Source: Karalla daura (lineage: Eukaryota > Chordata > Actinopteri > Chaetodontiformes > Leiognathidae). From it: 64,000 nt of DNA. The DNA lies in NCBI GenBank assembly GCA_029224185.1, contig CM055189.1, positions 22,620,055 through 22,684,054 of the forward strand, given 5' to 3'. Positions 35,701 through 50,346 of the stretch are shown piece after piece. Positions within the stretch are counted from its first letter, which is position 1. The number at the start of each line of letters is the position of its first letter. The notes below the pieces were generated by a model, which saw only the letters and a program-made list of their open reading frames with translations, was not told the DNA's origin and searched no databases. The position numbers and the translations under genes were made by a program.

Positions 35701-38700
35701 TCCTTCACAATTGGTGCGATGCTTCATAGGAACTCATAGGAAGACTGTTTGTCTTTCTGAAGAATGGAAATAAAAATTGCTGGAAAAAAAAATACTCTGT
35801 GATTATCAGGGGGTCAAGAGTCAAACGGCCTGCTCCTCCTCCCGACCGGCCCGTCCAAGAAAACAAGCAGGGCCGCCGGAGGGGGGGGGGTGACAGAAAA
35901 GAGTGAGAAAAGTAAAAGCGACACAAGGTTTAATCCTAACAATTCACAGATTATGACAGGGCTAAGCGGTTCCCAGGGTGAGGGGATAAGCTAATGCGGT
36001 TGAGCCTTTTTCACCTCATTCCCCACAGCCCCTCATGTGAAAAGCGGGGCAGTGGAGTGATAGGTCATGACGGCATCATGTGATGAGTCCCGGACCATGG
36101 CCAAGGGGCTTTGGGCAGATATGATATCAGTTCAGATCCTGACCCAAAGAGGCAAGAGCGGGGTCACAACAGTCACAAAAGCCGATTACGGCGCCCACAC
36201 CACCGAGAGCCTCTCTTGTGGGATTATTTTGACTTATTTAGGGCCAATTAGCTGTTAATAATTCTTAAAGTGAGGAGACTTCTGACGGCATTTTGCTGCC
36301 ATGGGGTGACTAATGAGGCCATGAAGTCTTGACCCCTCCAGTGTGCTGTCAGTGCATCCTGTTCATGACGATAACGGCAACTAAAGGCGATCGTCGTCCT
36401 GTCTCGTTCATCCTTTTTGTCTCCTTTCAAATCTGCCCCATCAGAAATCAGTGTCAGGTGCACTACCTGCGCCACAGACGTCTGCGGGTTCAGCATGAGG
36501 TTCTGGAAGGTTCTCTGCAGCACCCAGCGCAGCTGGTGGAAGAAGGAGCTGTTGTAGGTGATGGTGCGGGACTTTGAGCAGGAGGTGCATTCCTTGTCCT
36601 GGACGATGCGGTCCAGCTCGGCTCTCGTGTCGTTGCAGTAGCTGCTGTTCCTGTACTCCTCGACCAGGCGCTCCTCGATGCTCTGCCGGGACCTGCTGAG
36701 CTCCTCAAAGTCCAGGTCTGGCCATGCATGTAAGAGGGAACCGATTCATTAGATCAATGGAAATACTATGCATTGAAAAAACATTAAAAGCTTCCAATTA
36801 AGAGCTGGATAAAAATATTAAGAGCTTAAGCAGATATGTAATATTGTGCACTTAATTAAAGGATTTTAAATTGTGTGCATGTGTGTGGAAGTGTGTGTGA
36901 CTGGCCAGCAGCTGACTGAACCACTTTCATGTCATAATCTGCTTTGAATTAAATTCTTTATAGTATGGCTTAATCCATTTATTCAGTTTTGGTCATTCTG
37001 ATATTCTGCTTCTAGATTGTACGTATGTGATTGTATCTTTTGGACAAAACGTCCTTGTAATCTATCGTAGGAGGGCAGAAACAAGACAATCACTTGGATC
37101 ACAATATATTGTTACCTTCAGAGCCATGCATTTTACCCATGGTGGATGTGGTAGAATCTCCATTTATAACATCCAGAAAGAAGTCAGCTGGGTTGTTGTG
37201 GGGCTCGCAGGGATAGCCTGGCACACACATCACAATACTTTCACATGTTGAGATAAATCTGGGATGGCATCTTAAAGACACAACTGAAGAATAATAGAAA
37301 TCTGTTGGATGTGCTAATGACAAGCTTTCACAGTCACCAATGTTGGAAAAGTAGTCCAGAGCATTCGGTGCAGGTCCGTGGTAAACCATCTTCCCATTCA
37401 CCAGCAGAGTTAGAGTGTCAAACAGTCTGTAGATGGAGTATCGCGGCTGATGGATGGACATGATGATGGTTCTCCCATGACTGGCCATTCTGTAATGAGG
37501 AAATTATTGATGCTCCACAGTAATGACAGACGCGATCTGTAATAGAATCGGAGGCCTGAGCAGTGACAGGAAGGCTTTCCATCTACCTTTTCAGCAGCAG
37601 CAGCACAGAGTTAGCTGTGCTGGCATCCAGCCCCGTGGTCGGTTCATCCAGAAAGAGAACTGAGGGATCGATAATCAGCTCCATGCCGATGTTGGTCCTC
37701 TTCCTCTCCCCTCCAGAGATTCCCCGGGTCATCTGTGTGCCCACCTGGTGAAAAACACCCACACGGTCAACCCTGTGGTGACTCTCCCCTGTTTAGATGA
37801 GTCATTGGGACACGTGTGTATTTCTACCTTGGAGTCAGCCACCTTGCTGAGACCCAGTTCCTTGATTAGGTGATTGACCCGGGCTTCCTTCTCGCTCTGA
37901 GGCACAGAGCTGGGCAGCCGCAGTGCTGCAGAAAACCGCAGGTTCTCCCTCACAGTCAGGGTGCCCATCACCACGTCTTCCTAGAGGCCAGACAACAGCT
38001 TCAGGACAAAATTCCACAGACTTGCTGTGTCACGATTGTTCCTTCATCAATGAGCAAACTCCTCATTTATAGCTGCAAGGGATTATACAGCCTACGACAT
38101 TTCTGTTTTAGTCATGTCGACTAAAAGATAATAAGGATTTTGTTTGGTAATTCACCTGGACCACATAGCCAGAGAGACACTTGAAGTTAGGGGGCTGAGG
38201 TGCTCTGTCAATGAGGACCTCTCCAGAGAGACCTGCTGGATCCTTCCTCGCAGCCAGAATATCCAAGAATCTGTGAACAAAGCAACAGTTCTCTGGAACA
38301 AATACCCGTGAATGATTTTGTTTTTTCCCCCGCTGGAGAGCAGTGAGAGACTTACGAAGACTTTCCACTTCCCGTAGGTCCCAGGATGGCGTTGAGGCCA
38401 GGTTTCATAATACCACTGCAAGACAAAAGCAAACAGCTCTCCGTGACCAACCTGACGCGGATGAGTTCGTTTCAGCAGGAAAACAGGGACTCATTCAGAG
38501 GCTTCTTTGATTCCACTGTACCTGCTTTACCATAGAAATGTGGGGAGGGTGAAACAAAGTGGATTAATGTGACTGGTGGACATGTGACGAAACTCGGAGG
38601 CACTGAATTCATTTTCCTCATAGTGCTTTTCACACATTACCTAGGTGAATTTTCCTCCCTCGCCTCAAATAGAATAATGATCATGAAAGGATTTCGTAGT

Positions 38701-39632
38701 TTCATAGGCATAACTTGGAGGCTGAGCACGCGCGCACACGCAAATATCCATAGCGTGAATTCGAGAGCAAATCTTTGGACTTCAGAGGGAACAGTTGCAC
38801 AAAAGCACCAGAAAGTCAGTGATATAAAATGGAATTAAAAGATTGAATAAAAGCCCGGCAGTGGATCACGTGATAGTGTTTAATTCGTTTCCCTGGCAGA
38901 CAGCTCTTCTTCTGCATCAGGGAGATTATATGCAAGAAACCATGCTTAATATCATATAATTAACACTGAGGCAGGAAAGGACCCAAAAAAACTTGTGTGA
39001 AATGATTCATTCCTCCATGGGAAATGTCAGCTAGGTTTAATACCATCAGAAAGAAACTGATGTATGAGTCTATTCACCATTGTCCTGCTTTGAATAAGGA
39101 CACAATGAGCCACTTAGACCACCACTCTTTTACTTCAACATGGCCTCCAACAATGAGGCGCTCAATGGAATTACTGTAATACCTTTTTTCTTTTTAGAAT
39201 GAGCCCAATATGAGGGATTTCACTGTGTTCCTGCCAGTCAACAAACCAAAATTTTTTTTTACGCTGCATTGATTGTATATATATTAAATAAGCAACAATA
39301 TGGAGGAAAAGCGTGAAGAATTTATTCTATTTCTGCTCGGTGCTTTTGTAACAGCATGTGAGCGTGTGCCACGGATGAATCGGACGAAGACCAAAGCAAA
39401 TAGCGTTTGCCACTGACTTCAGGTCGAGCAGTATCTCCCTCAGGCTGGTTTTCCGTTTGCAGAGGGAGCCGCTCTTCAGCTGCACTTTGTACTGGATGTT
39501 GTGGAAGCTGACGGTGGAGCCCCGGGGATGCTTGTTTTGCTCCGTGACGGTGGCGACCTTTGACCTGGCCGTCCCGTTGGCGCCGATGTCCTCGATCATG
39601 GCGATGTTGATGTGGCGGGCTCTCTCCGCCAT
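32793..39632 (-). CDS. abcg2: ABC transporter G2 (breast cancer resistance protein)
   Basis: Plasma-membrane half-transporter that exports urate, porphyrins and xenobiotics as a homodimer. Coding exons: 39418-39632, 38356-38415, 38156-38270, 37828-37980, 37587-37744, 37338-37489, 37137-37217, 36467-36717, 35465-35547, 34690-34779, 34472-34593, 34209-34363, 33778-33867, 33114-33235, 32793-32940. The product is 664 aa; human is 655. The nucleotide-binding domain comes first: Walker A GPTGSGKSS (84-92), signature ISGGERKR (190-197), Walker B LFLDE (211-215), H-loop His247. The six-helix domain follows, from about residue 390. Arg478 sits where human Arg482 controls substrate range. The last extracellular loop keeps three Cys (588, 607, 617) and has NIS and NCS glycosylation sequons. 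Teleosts carry several abcg2 paralogs; the position between pkd2 and ppm1k marks this as the syntenic copy. The letter suffix is not assigned. Confidence 0.96.
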
Positions 39633-40732
39633 CCTCTGCAGCGACAGAGCCCGGGGGGACGTGACAGCGAGCTGACAGAAACCGATCTATTACTGGAGTA
39701 TCTACGATCAGGGTCAAAAGAGCAACTTCGGCGACTGCCATAAACACCTCAGCAGAGGTGAAGATGAGTCAATACTAATTCTATCTCATATTTTTTTAAA
39801 AATCATACAAATATATCTCCAAATGAAGAGCATGGATGGAAGCAGATCAACTCAACCAGGAGTCTCGAAAATGAAAGATGAAATACCTATTACCGACCGG
39901 GGCACGACTTGAACTAATATATCCCTGAAATGTCCTGAACCAGAAATAAAATGCTGTATAAAACAGAAGAGAAGAGCTGTGAGAAAAATACCTAAAATAC
40001 CGCAATCCCATTAATGACTCAATAAAGAAAACTGCAATAAATAGTATAAAAAACGCACCCAATTCTCTTCATTTTCCGTTATTGTTTTTAGATATGTTTT
40101 GACGTTTTGTTTCTTATCCCACAGTAAACTACTTAGGAGTCACAGCTCCAACTGCTTTGGACTATGGTTTTCAGTCATTATTTAATAAAAATCTATCTCT
40201 ATGGAAGGCTGAAGACCGTGGCCTGGTGTTGCATCTTGACTGTGATTCAAAATGCAGCTCCTCGGTTTGTTTCAGAGATAAGACCCAGTGGCTTAGATAC
40301 TGTATAATAACATTTTTTCTCTCTATCTAAGAAAAGCAAAAATACCGCACATGCCATACATTCAAAATAACACTCAGAAAGCTACTATTTACAGACATAT
40401 AATAGGTAGACATGCAATGTGTAATGCTCTGCTTAGTTTCAAGGCTGTTTTTTTTAGTATCAAATTGTAGCATTGGGAACTTTTAAACTAGTGTGTCTGA
40501 CAATAATCAAATAGTACAATGAAACTGGAACCTTTTTTTGTTATCTCACAGAATTTCTCCAGCTCAGCCCACACAGAAACCATTACCAACAGTAATCCCG
40601 GTTACCGCTCTGATTCCCGCACATTTTCGGGACATGCCCTCAAGACTTTGAGTCCCCTCGCTCTACAGGAACGAGAAATTACAAATCTGGACAAGAGTGA
40701 GGAGCAGCAGCGCACGCAACGCAGGGACTTAC

Positions 40733-40850
40733 CGGCGGGGGAGACTCGGAGGGTGCGGGGTCCTGCTGCAGCCTCCAGGAGCTCTGTCAGAGCTGAGAGA
40801 CTGTGCGCGCTGACTAACATCAGCTCTTGACAGCAGGGACAGGTGCCTCA
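40733..40850 (-). other. abcg2: abcg2 5' non-coding exon 1
   Basis: Ends in CCCCGCCG then gtaagtcc (donor at 40732). The coding exon starts with a matching acceptor at 39635, three bases before the ATG. The upstream limit is estimated. An AC microsatellite abuts it at the presumed promoter. Confidence 0.5.
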
Positions 40851-40858
40851 CCATCCGG

Positions 40859-40859
<1 letters not shown>

Positions 40860-40912
<53 letters not shown>
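40860..40912. repeat. (AC)n microsatellite at the abcg2 promoter
   Basis: Fifty-three bases of AC repeats directly upstream of the presumed abcg2 first exon. Confidence 0.95.
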
Positions 40913-40915
<3 letters not shown>

Positions 40916-41804
40916 CAGCTGGGACCCCTTAACCCTTTAGTCACCACCAAGACACGAATGACTGACGCGCTCATTTTCATTTATCTAGAGTATAGTATCT
41001 AGAGGCGGATTGAATCTCCACATCAGGGAGTTGTTTCTATGTTCACGTTGCATGGCAGAACCGGGCTCTTCAGTTTGCAGCGGTGTAAGAAACACACGTA
41101 TTTCACCAAGTAGTGATAAATGCAAGAACAACAAATAATGAGTCTATACTGCTTGACTCTGGAATGCATAGATTGCTTCCACCGTGCCTTTCCTTACTTA
41201 AATTTTGTGTTGTGTGACCAGTAACTGTGCCGCTCCCGACTCCCGTAAATGCCTCACGGGGATAAATTGACTTTTCTGACTCTGCAAAACACTGGCACAG
41301 GGAACATCCTGCATCTAAACGTAGTGTCAAATAAAAGTGCAAATGAATTAGTGTATGGAACTCAGATGTGACTCAGATTAATTCATGCTGCATCAGAGAT
41401 TAGATTTGTTGATTACACTCTCTCAACAGTCGTAGTTGTAACGTACAGTAATGTGTGAGATCCGAGCAATAAGTGTCATATTTTGGAAATATAAATTGCT
41501 ATAAAATGGAAGCAAAAGGTACTTAAAATGTACTGAATTACAGTACATAAGCAAATTTAAAAAAACTTTCTTTTATGTAACTTAAACAAAATCCTCAAAC
41601 TGTAAAAATGCCACTCAGTAGGAATTAAGTATATATAAGTAATGCATAATAAAATGAATAATACAAATGATAACTCGGTGTAAACACTGGAGCCAGCCTT
41701 CAAAAACCCAGCACCACTTAAAATAAATCAGTGTCACAAATTTGTGGCTATAACCAAATATAAAACATCTACTTTCTACCCCCCCCAAGAAAAATCAAAC
41801 ATTT
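40913..41804. other. Intergenic region between abcg2 and ppm1k
   Basis: AT-rich, short open frames only. It should contain the abcg2 upstream regulatory region. No feature recognised. Confidence 0.5.
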
Positions 41805-41821
41805 ACAGATTTTTGTGAGTT

Positions 41822-41827
41822 TTTATT
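41822..41827 (-). terminator. ppm1k: ppm1k polyadenylation signal AATAAA
   Basis: First canonical hexamer found on the minus strand downstream of the ppm1k stop. Confidence 0.5.
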
Positions 41828-42050
41828 ATAACTGGCACACAAACCATTCAGACAAAAAAAAAAAAAATACAGTACAAAGAGTGTTGTTGAAACAGTCACA
41901 TTAGGTCCCAGGTAACAGATCCACAGCTACAACGATCATATCTGCACACACTGAACGAGAACTGAGTTACAGTGGAAAGTTTTAGCTTTATAGCGAATGA
42001 GGAGCTTCGCAATGAGGACGTGTTGGTTATAAAGACGGTGGTTGGGGGGG

Positions 42051-42078
42051 GTTAGGGTTAGGGTTAGGGTTAGGGTTG
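42051..42078. repeat. Short interstitial telomeric (TTAGGG) array
   Basis: Four perfect TTAGGG units at 42052-42075 flanked on both sides by G runs. Inside the ppm1k 3' UTR. Confidence 0.95.
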
Positions 42079-42815
42079 GGGGGGGTGTCCTTATAACATT
42101 TCAAGGTATCGTTCAGTGCGCGGATGAGGTGGAGAACAGTATTTACAGAACATTCGGAAACGGAGTTTGAGGCAATACTAAAAGGCTCACACACACACAC
42201 ACACACGTCTCACAGACAGAAGCATTGTGTTCGTCTAGCCGTGACATCCACAAAAAACAAACAAACAAACAAAACGCACAAGATCGACGGCCAACAAAAG
42301 CTGGATGATCAAGCGGTTTGAGCCCGGCAGCGGCTCCACTCACATTGCGGTCAGGCCAGGACGAGCGGTGCAGCTTAGTGACTTCTACAGCCCCGCGGGG
42401 CTTGATTGGTTCGTCGTGGAGGGCTTGGAGGCAAACATTCACGTCGTCATACATGGCTCTTAGCTCGACACTTCTCTCGCGTTGCATTAAGTGTGCTTCG
42501 CTGACTCTGACGTCTTGTTTTTGTTTTCGGATGAGGGATCGGTGGCTGCGACGCGGCCACAGGATCACGTAGACGTACACGACACCAGCACAGAGGCAGG
42601 GTGATGTGTGTGTGTGTGTGTGTGTGTGAGTACAACGCGACAGAGGACGCTCCACTTTCCACACGTACATAAATAGAATTATTTACAAAGCACACACTTC
42701 TGTACCCTGGACAGTCACGAGTGCCCCCTGCCAGACCACTTTCCAATCAGTACAGAGATTAACACTCGCAAGAGTGCCGAACATCAACACCTTAGTTTCG
42801 GATTGTTTTGCCCCT

Positions 42816-42846
<31 letters not shown>

Positions 42847-43554
42847 CCGAAACGCTGTTCGTACGAGCAGCATGAAGCTGGTTCACCAGATCACAGGACA
42901 TTCGGGGGGCTTTCGTCCGCCATCCTCCGCTCCACTCCGTCGACACATTGTGCAATCGAGCATTTCAACGGTGCTTTAGTTCAGTAAGAAGAGCACGGGG
43001 GAGAGGGGCGAGCGTTCAGCGTCGCCCGCGGGGAGGTTTAAAGCGTTCTCACCAAAGCGGGAGGCTTTGCATTCCCGTGCTGTCTAATTCAGACGCACGC
43101 CGTTTTTGTTTTTTTAAGACGGATGATTCCAGAGGGGGACTTTAAGACTCACTCATTTCTCAGGATTTGTACTTTTTGGCTGCTGATGCCGAGATGCTTT
43201 CTGAAAATGACCACCTGGCATAATCCAGACGCGTTTTCTCTTAAATGCGTGTCGTTCAAATAAAAAGAGCCCAACATTGGGGTTTTCTGAAAGGCTAAAA
43301 AAAAAAAAAATCGTCATTAACAATCTGAATGGTAGACAGCCAGCCACGGTAGGCCAGAAACTGTGTGAAGGGATCAGTTCCTGTCTGCCATTCAGACTCT
43401 CCTCGGCCCCTAGCACCTATAAGGTCAATAACATGTCGTAGCCCTCGGGCTGGATTATTTGGGCACACCACACTCTTAATAAAAGGTTTCCTCGTTCGAT
43501 TGTATTGCACACATTGAGCGGGTCCCAGGGCCGCGCGTCTCCATCCCGCGCCGT

Positions 43555-46500
43555 CTACGCCCAGCGACCGCTCGACACGAAACTCCTGCTGAAGGAGAAA
43601 CTGGAGTCCGAATTCTCGTGCTTTCCCCAGGCGCCGAAGGGCACTACGATGATTGTGCTGTTGTCCTCGGAGCCATATTGGAGAGCCTGGGAGAGGAGAG
43701 GAGGGAGCGCAGTAATTAAAAAGAGCCACCGTTGGCTCCTCTTACAGTTACAGCTACAGCTGAGCTCTCTGGATCCTATATATGCAACACAATATGTATG
43801 TTTGGAACATCAGCTAGGATATATATAATAATCACTGAGCCCCATTTTGGACAAATACACTAAGTTCAGCGTGTGCAGAAGTCCTGTAGTGGACATACGG
43901 TGTGTGGTCAGGAGCATCTCACCTGGTCCGATATTCTCTGGGCGGCCTCCTTCGGGTCCGGGCTCTGGTTGATGACGTTGCAGATCTCCTGGCTGTTCAT
44001 GATGAAGTTGATGCCGTCTGTGGTCAGCGCCAGGAAGGAGTCGTGGACGTGGTGCAGCTGCAGAAAAGCCCGAGCCACAACGGTCAAATTCGTCAAAGAG
44101 GGAACACCTACAGCTTGCGTTCCCGAGCCCAGACGGGAGGCTCGCGGTACCCACCGACACCCTCTTGGTCTCGGGCTCGGCGGTGACCCCCATGTTCTTC
44201 AGGTCGAAGTCTCCGATGCTGCGCGTCATGGCCAGCCTGCCGTTGACGTTGGGCTGGCCCAGGCTGTTCCAGGTGATGAAACCGCCGCTTCTCTTTATTC
44301 TAGAGGAGGGAGGGCACAGCACTTCAGCTCCGAGACAAAGACGGCTTCATCCTCAAAACAACAGGGCACCGTCCACTCTTTAATGTTCTCGCAGGTTGGA
44401 GCCGGATGTGCCGGGGCGCTGAGTGTGACCTGCGCGTACCTCTCCTTCTCGTCCTTCCTCTCGGGGGTGTGGTCGACGGTGAGCTTGAGGGCCTTGCCCT
44501 TGCGGCCCAGCATGGCGCGGCTGTCGCCCACGCTGGCCACCACCAGCTCGATGCCGTCCCTCAGCAGGGCCACGGTGGCGGTGGTCCCCGCGCTCGTCCC
44601 GGCCGCTACAGAGACATGGGGGGGAGGCCATCAGGAGGCGGGACGGGCCGTTCAACACTCGAAATGAATACATACATACACAGATAAATAAAAAGGCCCA
44701 CACATAAGAGTCACCGCTGGCATGGTGCATCTCTCACACTCACATCCACAGAGTCAAAACATGGACACATGGGTGGGAAGTCATAGAGTGGACTTAGAGC
44801 AAACTAGAGGTTGCACAATCAACAGTAGAGGAGGCAGTCACACATGCAGGTTGAACTTTTTGTTGTTTTTGTTTTTTTTCTTGAGCACAGTCGGATCCAA
44901 AGCTAATTTGACACCACGTCAGATTTAAACCTGAGCCTAAAAAAGCAAGTGTCTTCTGACGATATTTATCCGTGTCTTTTTATCAACCTTGGAATTCAAA
45001 AGGCAACAGAGATTGGTTTCATTTACCTAAAGATGCAAACTCAGGTCAAGCTCAATTTACATTGCTGCCATTGTAACTTCAGGCTAAATGATTTCACATG
45101 CCAGGTAAATTTAAGTGTGAGCAGCAGATGATTGACACAAAGGTGTCAACAAATGTGTAACTCCACTATAGGTGATGAAGCTACCAAAGCAAAGTCAAAT
45201 GTCACTACAGGGATTTATCTCCTGACATTTGTGGGCGGGCGGCAACTTTTTTTCCAAGCCAAGGAGCAAAAGTCTAAAAGGATTTTAAGATAAATGTTCT
45301 GTTCTTTTTCCATCTTTTGTTTGTGCCTGGTGCGCATTATTTACATGCTCCTTCTCGCCGACAACACACATCTCGTCCAACTGCAGCACTGTCTCACAAG
45401 AAGCTTTGCATACACTTGGTGAGAGAAGAAAAGAAACGGGAGAGAGGGAGAAAGAGAGGAGTGAGAGAAAGATAGGGAACCTTCCAGTAGTCCAGGATTT
45501 AGGACCCGCTGGACTCTCCTTCAATATCTAGCCTCTCGTCATCCACATTGGTGCCAAGGGCCTCCAGCTCTTAGCTGGGTCAGCAGCTGCCGTAGATAAC
45601 ATGCACACACACACACAGGCATATTGGGACATTTCACACAGCGTGGCCGGGGTATGGCCCCATTATAAGATACACTAGCTTTGATCGGAAAATAAATAAA
45701 TAAAAACAGCTATTCTTACTGGGACAGATTGGCCTTTGAAAAATAACAACAGAAGTTACGGAAAAGTTTTTTTGTTGTTGTTGTTTTTAATGAATTTGCC
45801 TGAAGGATGCCCCCAATATCAGTTTCCATGCCTGGGCTACACAATATAATTTGCATTTCAAATGTCAAAGGTTCGGGCGACACATTACAGGAAAAACAAC
45901 ACGAGGTGCCAGGCCAGCAAACGTCTTTAAAGAGCTTCAATGTTTGCAGGTTTAGACAGGCAGCTCTGCCACTTCTATGATCAAATGCGGCTTAACTGGG
46001 TTGATGAGTGACACCCAGAGCTAATGATCGATATCGTCTGACTACACATCCGAAACCGGAGCGACCTCTTGAGCAATGTCTGGAGAGAGCCACATTCCTC
46101 CTACTCATCCACACGCACGCTCGGGTTTTTCCTTTAATGCGTCCCCGTCCTGCATGTGCACATGACGTCGTGTAAGCAGTGAAGCGGTGGCGTTTGCTCT
46201 ACTTGTAGCTGGTTCACTGTTCACTGATCATGAATTGACCTGGGCTCAGATGACAGACCTCTAACCAACTCGTGTCATGTCAGTTGGGAAATCCAACGCT
46301 TCAAAGCCTAAGTAAGACAAGTGAGTTAGGTTTGGACGAGAGAAAAAAGGAAAACGTTTCATCATATCAATACATGTGTGGTGATTCACAGGGCATATCT
46401 GCGCACGGGTGGCACGGGACAACCTACCATTGGGAGTGAAGTGCAAATGCCTGGCAAGGGCTTTGTCCACTTCCAGGAACGCCTTGGTCAAAACTGATTC

Positions 46501-47092
46501 CAGATTGGACTCTTCTGCAACAAGGTCCCTGGGGAAGCAACAAACAAAACACTGCATGGATCTGAAATCATCTGACACTTCCCTCCACTGGATCTACAGC
46601 GACAGTTTTCGGTCCTTACTTGATGAATTTCTCCATGTACTTCTCACAGAAGTCGGCCGCTTCCGGCCCGCCGTGCCCATCGAACACGGCGAAGTAGAGG
46701 ATGTCGCTGGTCATCTGGGAGACCTGGAAGCGGTCTTCGTTCTCCTTCCGCTGGCCGATGAGCGAGGCGCAGCCTACTTTGGACAGGCTGACTTTGGGAA
46801 TGGGCTTGCCGTAGCGGATGCTGGGGGGCAGGAGGATGGGCTCGTCGATGCGGTTGTCCCAGATGCCGAACGAGTCCCAGGTGGTGGGGCGCCCGCTGCT
46901 GTCCGCATCGAAGCGCGTGTTGCTGGGCCGGTTTCCTGACGGGCTGTAGAGGTGCCTGCGGCAGACGGCGCCGTCCTGGGGGCGGCTGTCCTGCTGGAAC
47001 AGATGCTGGGCTAGGGCTGTCTGAGGGAGCCCGCTGCGACCCACATACGGACCACTGCACCTGGCCAGGCGCACGAGGCAAGCTGCTGACAT
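43555..47092 (-). CDS. ppm1k: Mitochondrial protein phosphatase 1K (PP2Cm)
   Basis: Mn/Mg-dependent Ser/Thr phosphatase of the mitochondrial matrix. It dephosphorylates the branched-chain alpha-ketoacid dehydrogenase E1 subunit and so activates branched-chain amino acid breakdown. Coding exons: 46620-47092, 46428-46528, 44440-44605, 44155-44299, 43923-44057, 43555-43686. The product is 383 aa; human is 372. The N-terminus (MSAACLVRLARCSG) is Arg-rich and acid-free, fitting a mitochondrial presequence. PP2C motifs are present: ENEDR (Asp120), DGHGG (Asp138), SGTTATV-like AGTTATVALL, VGDSRA, RLAMTRSIGD, TTDGIN (Asp309) and EDNST (Asp348). The C-terminus SSGRWA matches the family exactly. Exon 2 opens with an acceptor at 47143, so the ATG lies 51 nt inside it. 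The first exon is non-coding. Transcribed divergently from herc3. Confidence 0.97.
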
Positions 47093-48173
47093 CACCCTGA
47101 CAGCACACACACCGGAGAAGCACTGGTCGCAGGGCTTTGCTGCCTGAGAAAAACAAAACAAAAACAAAAGGGATGGCTTGTTTGAACACAACATCTTGTT
47201 AACATTTGCCACATTTCTATGTTCAGACAGGCTCTAGAACGACAGCCTGTTGAACAAGTCAAAGAAACTGCTGCCAAACCAGTATTTTTGACCTTTTCAG
47301 CCGTGAGCGGACACCTCTTAAGGTGCTGAGGGGCTGAGAAGTGAAGCAAAGTACTGTCACGTATTAAGTGGTGTTGACTGTTGACTAAAATAGTAAGCTA
47401 TTCACTGGAATAGTCATGGCTTACTATTTTAATACCCCGCCATCCACTCCTTTATCTGGTGAATACATTCGATACAAAGCCTCCCTGGTTAAATATCAAC
47501 GAATTGTTTACACTTGAACCGCTAATTGCCATCTCAGACCACGGCCCTATTTGGCCCTCGGTCGTAGGCAAATACGCTTTATTTAAAGTATAATGGGGAC
47601 TAAACACACAGTTCATGCTTCAGAATATTCAGTATATTCAATATTAACAATAATCGGAAAACAGCACCATGCTGGCGCTACTTTCCGTCTAACAAACAGT
47701 TAATGTTTACATTGGACCGTCTGAATAACACTGAGGAATGACGCATTCACAGCCACTCGACGGATGATTACATAACACAGTAGTAACTATTATGTAGCAG
47801 ATAGATGCGTGTAATTTCTCGTTAGGTTCCTCTCGACGTTGGTTTTGGCACGAATGATGCAATACCTGAGTCCCGAGCCAAGCCCCCGCGGCTAACAATA
47901 ACGTTGCGTTCCACTAGATTGTTATGTAACATGCACATAAGATGACGTCGGTTTTTGATTCAGCTACGATGTCCCAAACGTAACTACTGTCGTCGAGTTA
48001 ACAAGGTAATGATAATCCAACTGGATTGACGTTATGGATGGCGGTTTTGTCATTTCGGGGAGGGGGCGTTAGCATTCACCGTGTTTAGCCGACTAGCTAA
48101 GCTATGCGGCTAAGTTCGCAGTCTGAGACCATCCCGCCGATCTCCCACCGCGGCGATAAACAAAAACACTTAC

Positions 48174-48290
48174 TTGTGCCGTCGATTGTGTATTTATGCT
48201 GTGTGCAATCCTCGGATGGTGTCTTGAAGAGAACTCACTTGTGTCTGAATGAAAACCGCCGCCCCCGTCTCGCTCTACAGTATTTTGGTT
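48174..48290 (-). other. ppm1k: ppm1k 5' non-coding exon 1
   Basis: The minus strand reads GACGGCACAA then gtaagtg, a strong donor. The next exon's acceptor is at 47143. The upstream limit is set by the CCAAT cluster and is approximate. Confidence 0.5.
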
Positions 48291-48328
48291 CCTCAATATT
48301 ATCAAACAAGGCCTGTGATGTCACCGCA

Positions 48329-48465
48329 CCAATCAGCGCGCAGAGAAGCGTCTACGCCTCCCTCGCCACCCCCGTTTACGAGACAGATGATTGGTCGGAG
48401 GAATAATAAGTGACAGGAATAAGAACCAATCCCCGACCGCAATTATTTGTTTCCTCGTAGCCAAT
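48329..48465 (-). promoter_or_regulatory. ppm1k: ppm1k promoter with four CCAAT (NF-Y) boxes
   Basis: CCAAT at 48329-48333, 48426-48430 and 48461-48465 on plus, and ATTGG at 48390-48394. The four pentamers fall within 137 bp, immediately upstream of the inferred ppm1k first exon. Confidence 0.5.
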
Positions 48466-48537
48466 CAACAAAAGGAGTTAATGGTGGATCTTGGTGAAGT
48501 TAAACGCGTTCACTATTTCCTACATATTTGAAGTCAG

Positions 48538-50200
<1,663 letters not shown>

Positions 50201-50204
50201 TCCC

Positions 50205-50289
50205 GGAGTTGCACTTCCTGATCGTTGGACCAATCACGGCGCGCCTGCGCTCTGAGGCTAGTGACGTAGGCAGTAGGGGCACTTCCTAG
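50205..50289 (+). promoter_or_regulatory. herc3: herc3 promoter
   Basis: CpG-rich, with CCAAT at 50230-50234, a CRE-like TGACGTA at 50262-50268, and ETS-type acttcct motifs near 50213 and 50281. No TATA box. Confidence 0.45.
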
Positions 50290-50346
50290 TTTGTTTTGTG
50301 AGATAAATCGAAAGCAGAAGTGCAGTTTCAGAATGCGTCTATCCAG
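50290..50346 (+). other. herc3: herc3 5' non-coding exon 1
   Basis: Ends ATCCAG then gtaaaacg. The next exon opens at 51697 after ttcttccag, and the ATG is at 51824. The cap site is estimated. Confidence 0.5.

Larger units (their letters stand above)
41805..43554 (-). other. ppm1k: ppm1k 3' UTR
   Basis: From the TAG stop to just beyond AATAAA on the minus strand (plus 41822-41827), about 1.75 kb. It contains GT/AC repeats (42601-42628, 42818-42842) and a telomere-like array at 42051-42078. Confidence 0.6.

Noticed and set aside
42022..42090. Chromosome-end (true telomere) interpretation of the TTAGGG units
   Set aside because: Only four units, inside a gene's 3' UTR with genes on both sides.
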